Shown here: positions 11,506-22,201 of the stretch, one piece after another | How the letters are laid out: each line of letters opens with the position of its first letter | How positions within the stretch are numbered: the stretch's first letter is position 1 | Assembly: GCA_026873275.1 (NCBI GenBank) | Contig: JANTUC010000007.1 | Span: forward strand, 1,054,001-1,118,000 | Source: Pseudopithomyces maydicus | Lineage: Eukaryota > Ascomycota > Dothideomycetes > Pleosporales > Didymosphaeriaceae | Direction: 5' to 3' | DNA: 64,000 nt | Made by a program: the position numbers and the translations under genes | The notes under the pieces: generated by a model | Told to the model about the DNA's origin: nothing | The model's database searches: none | What the model saw: only the letters and a program-made list of their open reading frames with translations

Positions 11506-12293
11506 TTAGACCAACAATCTGCCTCCATCTGAGCTTGCTATGGTTCCTGTCACGTAGTGGTCTCGCATGAACCAGCCGTATGCTTCAGCGGTATCTCTCA
11601 CATCTCCCCATGTTTGCAGCAAAGTGTAGCTGCTCTTGACTTCTTGCTCCTTTTCTCTTCCCAGGTTGTCAACAAATTTTTGAAACAGAGGTGTGTCGAT
11701 GGCACCGGGTGCCATCAAGTTGACACGGATTGGCTTCAAGTCCACAGCCAGCCCGCGCATCAACCCTTCGGAAGCACCGCCCCAGGATGCTCCTACCGAC
11801 CATCCGGGCATGGGCTTGACAGTGTTGGTACCGCCGGTCAGTGTGAAACTGGAAGATGGCGCGACATGCATGTATTGCCCGGTGCCTAGCAGCTTTCCAA
11901 TGAGAGCAGCGGCTAACCATCTCACATGGAAGCCCCGAAGAGCATTTTCTGGGGTAATTTCGTGGAGTTGGGGTAGCTTCAGCGAATCGCCTGCGCAGTG
12001 GACGATGTGATCCAGCTTATGCTCGCCATTGCCGGTCACTTTCTTCAGTAAGGCTTCCAGGTGGACCTCAAGGTTCTCTATATCGGAGAGATCGAGCGGA
12101 ACACCGTAGACAGTGGCCGAGGGTAGAGGGACTGGAGCTCCTGGACTTTGGCGTCAACTTTGGGCTGTGTGGAGCCGGAGATGGTGACGATAGCGCCATT
12201 GGAGAGGGCCATGCTCGCGACTCCAAAGCCGATGCCTGAAGTACCACCGAAGACGAGCACACGGGCATTGTGAAGACGATTGGGATGGGCCAT
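11506..12293 (-). CDS. Short-chain dehydrogenase/reductase (one frame break)
   Basis: SDR of about 262 residues. The cofactor motif VLFGGTSGIGFGVA near the start and the NAG-like VHCAGD are clear; VNLMAPGAIDTPLF and a C-terminal GTIASSDGGRLLV complete the fold. The region expected to hold YxxxK reads PGWSVGASWGGASEGL, so the canonical Tyr/Lys pair is not evident, as in several atypical fungal SDRs. The N-terminal part (to LQSLYP) and the rest (from SATVYGVPLDLSDIENL) are in different frames; adding one base to the run 12121-12123 joins them. No intron. A GTATATAAG box lies about 100 bp upstream of the ATG. Its stop is 83 bp from that of the Zn2Cys6 regulator. Substrate unknown. Confidence 0.8.
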
Positions 12294-12850
12294 GGTGGCT
12301 GGGTAGTAGTGTGGGGTTAGGCGGGAGAAGGTAAGTAGTGGAGCTATCCAGAGAGCAGTGATATGGAGAGACAGGTGGACTGTGACGTTGCTTATATACT
12401 GCTGGTGAGACGTGGATATCCGAGTCCGCTCGTCCCCGCCAGCCTACCCGCCAGACAGCTTACAAAACTCCCCATGTTGTGGCCAAGCATGCAATATGAG
12501 AGTTGTACTGCGGACCCGGTGAAGAAGCCTGAACAGGTGGACGAGACTGGGGGGCTTATGCATGAGCGGCGGCGCTAGCGGTACGGCGGGCGGGAGTGAC
12601 CAGGAGCGAAGCATCACGTGCACACGCGCGTCTGCTTGGCAGCATCCTTCACGCGCCGGCCCCAACGACGCTGCCTCCAACCACCTGCAAGTTCGGCACG
12701 CAACGGCTGCGGCTGGATGACATACACGGTTTCATCCCATGTTCCGAACCCCCGAGAAAACCGGACGCTTCCCGCCGCCTCCCATCGCCTGCCGTCAACG
12801 GGCCGCCCGCCTTCGCCACCCCGCCCATCCCCCCCGCCGTGCCTGAAGCC
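12294..12850. promoter_or_regulatory. Divergent intergenic region, SDR / PSO2
   Basis: About 560 bp. It carries a TATA-like element for the SDR and becomes GC-rich toward PSO2. Open frames reach into it from PSO2 but lack an ATG before 12851. Confidence 0.5.
12391..12399 (-). promoter_or_regulatory. TATA-like box of the SDR gene
   Basis: Reads GTATATAAG on the minus strand, about 100 bp upstream of the SDR start codon, a typical fungal distance. Confidence 0.5.
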
Positions 12851-15425
12851 ATGCCTTCCAAGCCTGCCCCCAAGAGGGCCATGGCCAAGCCCAGGACTGC
12901 TTCTGCGAAGAAAAAGGATGACCCGACGCAGACGACTCTGGTGCCCACCGACTGGGGCAAGAAAGCCGCTGCGAACAATGCCCGTCTCAAGCCCAAGGCC
13001 ACGCCCAATGGCAACATCATGGTATTCTTTAAGAAGGCAGAAGAGCTCAACAACAGGATCTTTCTGCCCGGCCGCACCGCCGACACATCGATAGTACTGG
13101 GCGACGATGGCGAGGCGGTTGGCGGATGGAGCGACGAGCCGCTGAATACCACCACGGACGCGGACAGCGGTGCTGAGCGCTTCAACGAAAACGGGGAGTG
13201 TCAAGAAGCCCAAGTTTAGCGACGATCCCACACCGCCCGTGCCGGCATGCTCACCCCCGCCACCGGATGCGAACCCTCAGCTCCGCAAAAAGACCGGCCC
13301 ATTCGCCGACGACTCTGATTCTGACTCGGAGCCAGAAGAGGAGGCCCCATCATCCCACAGAGGTACGATCACCATAAAGAATTCGAGTATACAAGACGAC
13401 GATTCTAAATTATCCGAGCATCCGGATCCTACAGATAGCCAAGCAGGGCGGCCTCCTACCCACGTGCCGCCGCTACTTACGGACGAGGAAACATCACGAA
13501 TTGGAGTCGGCGACTTCGACGACTTCGATGACTTTGAAGATGTGGAAGATGACCATCTATTGGAAGGCGAAGAGTTGGATGAGCGGCGATGGATGCAGGA
13601 GCAGCAAAAGCTGGAAATGGCCCAAGCTGGCTTCGAGGGCGATCCGGACGGTTTCGAGCCACCACCACTGTTCCCCCACAGCACATCGACCCTGAACACA
13701 GACGGTACCAGCGAGCATAACAACGTGCCGTCGTGTCCCCTATGCAATGCCCAATTGGCTGGGCTGTCAGAACAAATTGTTTCCGAACATGTGAATGCTT
13801 GCTTAGATGGGGAGCCTATCCCAGTGCCTAGGTCCCCAGCATCGACCAAGGAGTGTGCGCAGACGGTCACAAATGCCAAAGCGTTCAAGCGCCCACCACG
13901 TCCAGCAAAGCCCGGACAGCAGAACCCGTTTCAGCTTGGAGACAGCCAAGGTGCCCCCAAGTCGGCCTTCTCCAAGTTGATGTCAGGCCATGCTGAAGAC
14001 GCTGCTTGGGCCTCTGCTGCCGATTCAGAGAAGGCAGCAAGAGGCAAACCGTCTTATCAGCGTACTTGTCCTTTCTATAAAATACTTCCCGGTTTCTACA
14101 TCTGTGTAGATGCCTTTCGGTATGGTGCTGTCAAGGGGCAAAACGCCTATTTCCTCAGTCATTTCCACAGCGATCACTATATCGGGCTGACTGCATCATG
14201 GAGCCATGGGCCAATATACTGCAGCAAAGTCACAGGCAATCTCGTTCGACAGCAGTTACGCGTGGACCCGAAATGGGTGGTCGATCTGGATTTCGAGAAG
14301 AAGACTGAAGTTGCAGGCACCGAGGGCGTACATGTGACAATGATATCGGCTAATCACTGCCCTGGCAGCTCACTGTTTCTGTTCGAGAAGGAAATCGGCA
14401 CAGGAAATGCCTCAAGATTACAGCGCGTGCTTCATTGTGGTGATTTCAGAGCTTGCCAAGCCCATCTCGAACACCCATTACTGAGACCTGATGTCCTTGA
14501 CGCTGTAAGCGGAAAGAACAGGCAGCAAAAACTCGATGTCTGTTACCTCGATACTACCTATCTCAACCCAAAGTACGCTTTCCCACCGCAACAACAGGTC
14601 ATTCAAGCATGTGCCGATATGTGTGTAAGCTTGAACAAAGAGGAGATAGATGAAAGTGATGGCTGGGAACGAATGAAGAAGGAGCGGGCCGGTGAAGGCA
14701 TGGTCAAGTTCATCCAAAAAGCTGCTGAAGCCGGCATTGTACCTGGTGATAACGCGCCTACTCAAGCAAGTCCTATGAAGATCGGAGTAAACAAGCCCCG
14801 TGGGAAACTTCTTGTCGTGGTCGGAACCTACAGCATTGGAAAAGAGCGTATATGCATTGGTATAGCGAAAGCCTTGGACAGCAAGATCTACGCTCCGGCC
14901 AACAAACAGAAAATCTGCCGCGCCCTTGAAGACCCTGAGCTGGACGCTCTTCTTACATCCAATCCCCGCGAAGCACAGGTTCACATGACGCCCCTGTTCG
15001 AGATTCGGGCTGAAACACTGGATGATTACCTACGCGAGTATAGCGATTGTTTTTGCCGTGCAGTGGGCTTCCGTCCCTCGGGCTGGAATTACCGCCCACC
15101 TAAAAGCCGCTTCACAGAATCTCCTTCCGTGCAAGCTGTCCTATATTCGCAGAATTGGAAGAGCCAATTCTCAATGCGTGATTTGACCCAACAGCGAGGT
15201 AGCACCAACCGTGCCAAATGTTTCGGCGTGCCATATAGTGAGCACAGTAGTTTTAGGGAACTTTCCATGTTCTGTTGTGCTCTGCGAATTGACAAAATCA
15301 TTCCTACTGTGAATGTTGGCAATGCGAAGTCTAGGGAGAAAATGAAGGGGTGGTGTGAAAAATGGGCTTTGGAGAAGAAGAAGAATGGAATGTTCAAATT
15401 GGAAGAGGATGGCAGCGGATGGTAG
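12851..15425 (+). CDS. PSO2: PSO2/SNM1 DNA interstrand cross-link repair nuclease (one frame break)
   Basis: Nuclear 5' exonuclease of the metallo-beta-lactamase/beta-CASP family, needed to repair interstrand cross-links. About 857 residues, no intron. The N-terminus is basic, with a short QTTL/VFFKK element resembling a PCNA-interacting sequence. A UBZ-type zinc finger follows (CPLCNAQL ... HVNACLDG, about 13735-13810). The catalytic domain starts with YKILPGFYICVDAF; the metal-binding motif is HFHSDHYIGL, followed by SANHCPGSS, LHCGDFRA and LDTTYLNPKYAFP; the beta-CASP part includes VVVGTYSIGKER and VPYSEHSSFREL. The frame changes at the G run 13193-13196: removing one G joins NENG to SVKKPKFSDD. 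This is one of only two apparent insertions in the window. The ATG at 12851 is the first in frame. Confidence 0.9.
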
Positions 15426-16519
15426 AGTTCTTCAAATGATCAATCAAGTTATTACGCCATCTCTTGCGAACTTACCTTGGTGTTTTTTATGTACTTACCA
15501 AGCCCGGGCTTAGGAATTGATATACATCATCTGCGACGTTCGCAAATGCTCTTGCTTATGAAAAGTATCTCCATCTCAACAACGATACCTTAAAATTGTT
15601 CCCAACCCTTTGAGAAGAATACCAGCTGAGAAAAAGTTTTGTTCCTATTCCTCTTGATCGCGGTTGTAGTTGCACATCCATCGCTAGCCGAGCTCTATAT
15701 GGCTAGTGCGCTCGTTTCTGAACGGCTTCCTTGCGAAACCGGTCCGCGAAACCGCCAAGTGCGGTTCGAGACAGTTAGTTGCTTGTAGAAGCCTTGGTAT
15801 ATATCCAGCTTGGCACCATCTTCCGGTCGTGATGGCGCTTCGCTCTCTGCAAATGCCCATGGTAACGTATGCCACTAAACTCCGACTAGAATAACAGCAC
15901 CTGGGTAGCCACCCAACAACTCATTGATCCGGCATGCTGCGCTGGCTACATGGCATAGAGCACAAATGTGCACCACTTGGTTTCGTGGATGGTTGATTAA
16001 GCAGACTTCTTCGCGTTATTTCGTAATACATCTGCTTCCAAGCGTTTTCAAAGAAATGCTAAGCTTTTTGAACAGCCGTCAATCACCATCTGAATCATGT
16101 GTAGCGCTCTTCCAAGAGATGTTAGCCTTGGGACAAAACGTCTGGGCAGACGGGGTTCACGAACGCACCACCTCTTCGTTCAAAACAGGATTCTTCTGTC
16201 CGACTTGATTGGTGTAGTGTATTATTTAGCTGCTTAATCAAGTATGATGTTGCCGTAACAGGAGTCTGCGTTGAATTCTGGGCATAGCAAGGGACGGCTC
16301 CTTCGGCATCTGCTTGATGTAATAGGGTAGACTGATAGAGTAGGTGGTGGTGTGCACATACAAAATATGGGTATAAGAAGAAACAGCAGTCTGGTGCACA
16401 AACAGGGAATTTATTCTTCTATACTTCACTTTCATTGTTCATTTTCGATTCTACACTTGCGACCGGCTCGCTTTTTTCTTTGAGGCTTTGATCACTGAAT
16501 TTCATCTTTCGTCGCAATC
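15426..16519. other. Intergenic, PSO2 to secreted Gly-rich protein
   Basis: About 1.1 kb. I found no supported gene, RNA or repeat. Small open frames have no recognisable motifs. The last 100 bp are T-rich, as in a fungal promoter and leader. Confidence 0.45.
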
Positions 16520-17713
16520 ATGAAGGCCTTCCACATCACTGTCGCCATGTGGCTACTTACCGGATCCCAGTATGCCAGCGCCGTTCCGACCACTGAACTT
16601 CTCGATGTGCTACAGAGCAACGGTCTGGAAAATCTGAACGCGAGAGACCTTTCCTCTCTCCTTCAAAGCCTAGCAAGCGGATCGTGTAACAACGCTCCCG
16701 CTCCAGCTGGTGCAAACAATTCTGAAGCGTCGGAGGGTAGCCAAAGTAGTGGCAACAGCGATGCAGGCGCAGGTGGCACTGCAGAAGGCGGGAATGGCGC
16801 ACAAGTAGGACAAGGTGGGCAAGCTGTGGAGGGAGGAGAGGGAGGAGAAGGAGAAGGCAGTAAGTTTTACTGCAATTCCGAGCTATCATCAATCTCACGC
16901 TTTATAGATGAAGTTGATCTCCCTGGTACATTCGGCACGGCGGTCGCAGTTGAGGGTGGCGACATCAAGCAAGACATACTCTTCACTAAGAGCGTAAGTA
17001 TTGTCGTTGCATACCCGTGTACGGAAAGGGTTTCCTGATATAGATACAGACGGTTGGATCGTTCGAATTTGAATTCCAGAACAAGGTCGCTGACTCGGTC
17101 ACTGTCACCGAGAACAAAACCCCCAGTCCTCCGCCAGCAGGCTTTGAAGCCCTCGAGACAAGCTCTTACAAAGTTTCTTTGGCCACAAGCAAAGGCGCAG
17201 GCTTAACATTGTCTAAGATTGATTTTATCTTTGACACTGCAAGTACGTACCTCACAGGTGTTTTGTTTGCATCTGGTAAGGTATCTAACACGCTATCAGG
17301 TGCTGGTCTCCAAGGCAAAGACATCACGAAGGCGCAGGTCGGAAAACTATGCGTTGACACTGGAGCTTTCACCATATCAGAGTCTCTTGGTGAGCTGGAG
17401 TTCGAGGCTGAAGAAAATGAGGTTACTCTCAACTTGAACAAGAACGTCACAGCTGAAGGCGAATGGGGTGAGTTTCATCTGGAAGTTTTGTGAGCCTGGC
17501 TGATGAAGATCAGGTATCTTTATTCCTTTAAGCGGACAGACTGCCGGCAACGGAACTACGACTGGTGGACCGACTGGTGGACAGACCGGTGTCGGTGGAA
17601 AAGCCGCAGCTGAAAACGGTCAGTCCACATCGGGGAAACCCCCAATCAGTGGAGAGACAGCAGCTGGCAGCAAGAAGGAGAAGGCAACCGCCGCCAAACA
17701 CGCACAACGCTAA
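16520..17713 (+). CDS. Secreted Gly-rich protein of unknown function
   Basis: I do not recognise a family. Five exons (16520-16859, 16908-16993, 17050-17242, 17300-17467, 17514-17713) with introns of 48, 56, 57 and 46 nt give 328 residues; all phases agree. It opens with a signal peptide (MKAFHITVAMWLLTGSQYASA). Residues about 55-115 are a low-complexity Ser/Gly/Ala segment, followed by a region that looks folded and beta-rich (GSFEFEFQNKVADSVTVTEN, KIDFIFDTAS, LEFEAEENEVTLNLN) with few Cys. After GIFIPLSGQ comes a second Gly/Thr-rich tract (TTTGGPTGGQTG) and a Lys-rich end without a GPI signal. Likely extracellular or wall-associated. It is convergent with the GPI-type gene at 18414. Confidence 0.72.
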
Positions 17714-18413
17714 ATACGTTCTACTTGAACTGTTATTGGCAATTTCGGTCCAGCTTCATGCACAAATGATGTACGGGCTAGTTTCGGAAGGAATTACTGG
17801 TCCCTGTCATGTGCACGGATACGCAATGTACAGTTGCGCGGGCCATTGTGGCACGGGCTAACGCTCTGTGCCTGCAACAAGGTTCGGGGTTAGGGACGAT
17901 TCTATCCGTCTTACTGCATCTATTGCTTGTTCTTCTCCTTGTTCGTCTTCTCTACTGTCTTTACTCTACGTTGGACCGTGTATCACCCGTCCTGGACTTT
18001 CGATTGTTGACCATTGGGGTTTCTTCATAGTATCAATGCAACGAACCGCAAGGCGTTCGACAGATCAAATTGTTTTCACCATATGCAAATCAAGACATGG
18101 GGTTTGAAACTTTTAACACTTGAATTATTATTAAGTCGAGTGATCAACTCGACGTGCCGTGCTTGCCTTGCGGCCGCCGGCGAAGAAAGGATCTAATAAT
18201 GAGTGACAATGGCTTCCCGTTGGCCATGCAGTCTGGTATCCCGCTGTAGTCGTTGAATGTCCGAATTTCCAATGCTGTTCCTTCTATCCCGTACGCAACC
18301 ACGACCGATTTTGATTCGACAAGAAAAAGAAACCCCAAAACGCCTTAGCTATGCAGCTATGCTACATTATTAACTCCTCCCAATGAAGATTACATGCCTA
18401 ATCATGTCCAGGT
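17714..18413. other. Intergenic between two convergent secretory genes
   Basis: About 700 bp of 3' flanking sequence; T-rich, no supported gene. Confidence 0.45.
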
Positions 18414-18995
18414 TTACAAGAAGAGCATGGCAACGGCTGCAGCAGAGAGAGCACCGAGGCTCATGCCAATGGTGCTGGCAGCACCTTGCTCGGGTTGGTT
18501 GGAGGAAGAGGATGTAGGCGAGCTGGGTGAGGTGGGAGAGCCGGGAGAGGTGGGGTTGGTGCTGTTGCCGCCAGTGGGGGCAGCGCCACCAGTAGGGGCA
18601 GCAAGGGCAGCAGAGGTAGAGACAACGGCGAAGGTGGTGGGTTGGGCGGAAGGAAGGTCACCAGAGCCGATGCAAAGAATGGCAGCCTCCTGTACGGGGT
18701 TGGTGGCGATCAAAGCCGGCTTGTCTGAAGTGAAGGCGGCGGAACCCTTCTCCTTGCCTTCGGCGTCCTTGTATGCCTGGCACTTGATGGTCTTGACATC
18801 GACGCCATCGGCAGAGACAATCTTGAGACCGCAGACCGAGGGAAGGTCAAGGGCGGTGAGCTTGTCAACCTCAACGTCGAAGGAGGCGAGAGAGGTGGAG
18901 TTGGCTTGGATGCACTCGGTCTGCTGGATCTTGACGGTGGCGGCGAAAGAGGTGGCAGCGAGAGCTGCGACGGTGGCGAAAGTGAAGGCCTTCAT
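18414..18995 (-). CDS. GPI-anchored cell-surface protein, Ser/Pro-rich
   Basis: Uninterrupted 193-residue frame. It has an N-terminal signal peptide (MKAFTFATVAALAATSFA), a small folded domain of about 110 residues with four Cys (TECIQ, VCGLK, IKCQA, LCIGS; possibly two disulfides), a mucin-like Ser/Thr/Pro/Gly linker (PTSPGSPTSPSSPTSSSS) and a hydrophobic C-terminus (IGMSLGALSAAAVAMLFL) preceded by small residues, as for a GPI-attachment signal. Likely a plasma-membrane or cell-wall protein; the domain family is not one I can name. The 5' leader contains TTG-rich repeats and a CTTATAAG box about 185 bp upstream. Coding bias toward C- and G-ending codons suggests good expression. Confidence 0.82.
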   Translation of the reverse strand: MKAFTFATVAALAATSFAATVKIQQTECIQANSTSLASFDVEVDKLTALDLPSVCGLKIVSADGVDVKTIKCQAYKDAEGKEKGSAAFTSDKPALIATNPVQEAAILCIGSGDLPSAQPTTFAVVSTSAALAAPTGGAAPTGGNSTNPTSPGSPTSPSSPTSSSSNQPEQGAASTIGMSLGALSAAAVAMLFL

Positions 18996-20945
18996 TTTGA
19001 TGGTGTTTGTGTGTAGATGGAAAAGTGGATGGAGAAGAGAGTGGCTGTTCTGAAACAGGAATGAGCAGACTCGACTGGGAAGCAACAACGAATGTTGGGA
19101 GTGAGTGTCTTGGTGATGGAGGTGGTTGTGGTTGTTGTGGTTGTAGTGGTGGTTGTGGTTGTGAGCGAGTCTTCATTCCTTATAAGCTCTTTCCAACCAC
19201 CACCTCAACCAGCACGTCCCCGAAATAGCAGCAGCAGCAGCTTGCGGCGCGGACCCACTGCTGCTCCACAGCGACTACGCCTTTCCCTTTGAGCATGCCC
19301 GAATCGGGTCGCGAGCAACCCTGAGACAAACAAGGTTGGCTCGAGGAAGGGGGCGCAAGCTCGTTGGCGACCCAATCACGCGGCTGCTGCCTGCATTGGG
19401 CGTCCAGCCCCCCGCCTCAACCACCAGCCACGAGGAATGCTATGCCACACTATGCCATACTATGCCCGAGGGATCATGCATGACCGGGAACAAAGGCGTT
19501 CAGTGCTTACCTTTCTCCCAGACCACAGCGTAAGCTTGTGCCTCTGTCACGCCTCCCGTGTGAGCCGCAATGAGGGTCGCGCTTTATTGGGATGGGCGGC
19601 GTGTCAGCGATTGATTGTTTGGCGAATCCCCCTCATCCTTCGAGGCCCTCATTACGCACAACGGTGGCCGACCGAGCAAACATTGCCCATTCACGTGGCC
19701 CCGCTGTCTCCAGGGCTGCTACGTCCCCGTTACAGTCCAACCGTGAAGAACCAGCCGAGCGGCGTGCAGCGTCGCAGCGTTCGTATAGCATCATCATACA
19801 CACCGAGATTCACAGTCCATCTTCACGCTCCTTCTGCGAACCGTGAAACACGCCTGGTTTCCCGCAAACGTCACAAACGTGGCATCCCGTGCGAAAGCCT
19901 GAGCCCCACGACAACACCTTCGCACCACCATAGCATATAGCTCGGTACATCAGCCTCACTGCAGATGGGGCCATGGAGCTTTCTTACTGTGCACCCAAAT
20001 AAGTAAGCAACAGTCTAGCCTGCCCCATGCCCCATGCACAGCCCTGCCGAGAGAGAGCAAAAGGTTTTGGGGCCCCCCAATAGCGTACGTCATATTTTAG
20101 GCTTCCCACTAACGATGCTTGCCAATTTTCAACGCCCCAGGAAAAATCGATATTGGATTGCAGATCTTGAGGGACTGTACGTTGCAATTCTTGTCGTAGT
20201 GTGAACTATTTCACGTCCATGTTACCATCTCCCTAATGGGCAAAGGATAGGCAGTAGAAGGTTACCTGGTGGCATCTTCACTTGATTGTCTGTGCGTAGC
20301 CTTCTTCCACTCAACAGGAGCGAGAGACATCTTTGTTGATGCGGCTGCTGGGAAATCCAGAACATTTGTACGACAGTTGCCTTGCCGTCTCTTGAATCTT
20401 ATCAGGGAGATTATCTGTGCGGCAGTGGCACAGGTATAATCCATGTTGCCCAACTACGAACGTGCGCAGTGATGAGCAATACCGTAGCATACGAGGATAG
20501 GTTGTAAACAAGTCGTTGTAACGCATCCGTAAAGGAACCCCCGTTCTCTCTCCAGTAATGACGGGCAGTTGCCAAGCACCTGTCACCGTGATCAACAGTT
20601 ACCTCTTAGGGTAGCAAACCCCTGGAAAAGCTTTCACCAAGGCCTTGGTTGGACGCTATCTCTTTTTTTGCTACTGCGGTCGCACCTGCATGATGACGGT
20701 GACTTGGTTATAGGGAGCCCTGGAGATGGCACGGTAAAGCTGCAACCGATGAAGGCTCGGGGAGTATAATTGCTTTTTATGGTAGTTTGAAACATTGAGA
20801 TGCATCTTTACAGGTCTCTATGTAAAATACATGGTTTGCCATATCTGACCAAGCTTAGCATTGCTGATCAAAATGTCTGCACGTGAAGGAGTATCTGGCA
20901 TATGGAGTTCCATGTCTGAGTGTTGTAGGTCCCTATACAAAGGAT
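18996..20945. other. Gene-poor region upstream of the GPI-type gene
   Basis: Nearly 2 kb without a supported gene. The first 200 bp are the leader and promoter of the GPI-type gene, with a TTG/GGT repeat. Open frames at 19437-19940 lack motifs and have non-coding-like composition. Confidence 0.45.
19108..19163. repeat. GGTTGT-type simple repeat in the GPI gene leader
   Basis: Degenerate tandem of GGTTGT/GTGGTT units; on the transcribed strand of the GPI-type gene it reads as ACAACC-rich sequence. Confidence 0.7.
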
Positions 20946-21458
20946 CTATCCAACGTACCACTCCCTCTGCAAGGTCATCCATCCAAGCCCCGCAACTGTC
21001 ACCGCGAACGGTAGCATGATGTCCTTCATCTGTACCGTCTTCCACACCACCATTTCACTTATAAGCAGCCATATCACACCTACATAGGTTCCTAATGCGA
21101 GGTCATACAGTGCCTAGACGTTTGGATTAATCGAGGAACAGAAGTAGATGTGATAGGCGAGATGCCGACCTTGTTATTGACATTGTACGCCGCTTGCAGT
21201 CGAATAGCGCCCATGAGCATGTTCGTGATGCCGTAAATGTGCGCGAGAAGTGGGGTGTGCACGGGGCGCCGAGGGCCAGAGAAGGGCTTTAGGGAGGTGC
21301 TTGGGGAGAGGTAGCAGATCGCGCCGTGGATGGTAGCCATTATCGATGTCTAGGAGCATTCGCATGAGTGGATTGAAACACAAGCAGTCGGATGGACTTA
21401 CGAAGAGAATATAATGCGACAGGTAGCCACCATGTTGCGCCATGTCCATTGGAATCAT
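20946..21458 (-). CDS. ERG28: ERG28, ergosterol biosynthesis scaffold protein
   Basis: ER membrane protein that tethers the C-4 demethylation enzymes (Erg25, Erg26, Erg27). Exons 21402-21458, 21170-21349 and 20946-21113 give 134 residues, the usual family length; introns 52 and 56 nt, both at codon boundaries. Seen: an N-terminal hydrophobic segment (GGYLSHYILF joined to TSIMATIHGAI), the GPRRPV block, a second segment (LAHIYGITNMLMGAIRLQAAYNV) matching the family's T-x-L-(S/M)-x-x-I-R-L-x-AAY pattern, then ALYDLALGTY and further hydrophobic stretches (VGVIWLLISEMVV, PFAVTVAGLGWMTL). The assignment rests on this pattern, topology and length, so it is good but not absolute. The start MIPMDMAQHGG is the most plausible ATG. 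Confidence 0.77.
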
Positions 21459-22201
21459 GGAGTTGCGAGATGTAACAAATTCCTTTGTATTCACAATGTG
21501 TCAATTCACAAGTACAATATAAGTTTGTTAGTAAAAACGGATGCTTGTATTAATAGAGTGTAGACCTCTGGAAACATCCCAACTGTGGCGTTCCGGTGGA
21601 GAGCCGTTGTAGATTCGATGCTTGTGCTAGCCGGAGACTCGCATCCCGGATGTGTGGGATCTAGTGCACGCACCCTTTCTCTTGTTTCTTTGGAAAACGA
21701 GAAACAGCCCATCTTTGCACAGAAGAACCAACTATACTGCAGTGGCAAACCCGGAGCGCGACAGGGCAGTGCCCTCAAGAGCATGGTTGCGCTCTGTGCA
21801 AAGGGTTTGGTTCAAGCATTTCACAACATGCAGCTCTTGTTCACAAAGCGTATGATTTGGCCCCTTACGAGACTTTGAATGGGCCGTGCCGTCGGTCCTT
21901 CATAGTCTCTGCCCTCCTCATGCTCCAGTATCGGAACAGTCGTAATCTATAGGCTCGCTGGTATTGGTATATTGATAGTAGCTTCGAGCATGGTGCCTTC
22001 ACCCAACGATTCGACATGAGCTTTGCAGCATCCTCCAGGTCAAAGAGACGCTTAATCACTGCTTCATGACGGCTTGGCTCTCCGGGTTGTTAGTCGCCTG
22101 ACCTCGTCGATGGTCATGGTCATGACAGACCCGGTCACTATCGGGTTGCTGGATCTGATGGTTTTGTAGGTGAACATGTTTTTCCAATGGGCAGAGTTAC
22201 A
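21459..22201. other. Intergenic, ERG28 5' side to phosphatase 3' side
   Basis: About 740 bp. No supported gene; should hold the ERG28 promoter. Confidence 0.45.

Noticed and set aside
12614..13231. Long minus-strand frames opposite PSO2
   Set aside because: Antisense shadows of GC-rich PSO2 coding sequence with Arg/Gly-rich nonsense.
16520..18995. The two secretory genes as a recent duplication
   Set aside because: Only the first four residues match; mature domains, Cys content and C-termini differ.
19437..19940. Long plus-strand open frame in the gene-poor region
   Set aside because: No motif, no plausible start context, composition like its non-coding surroundings.
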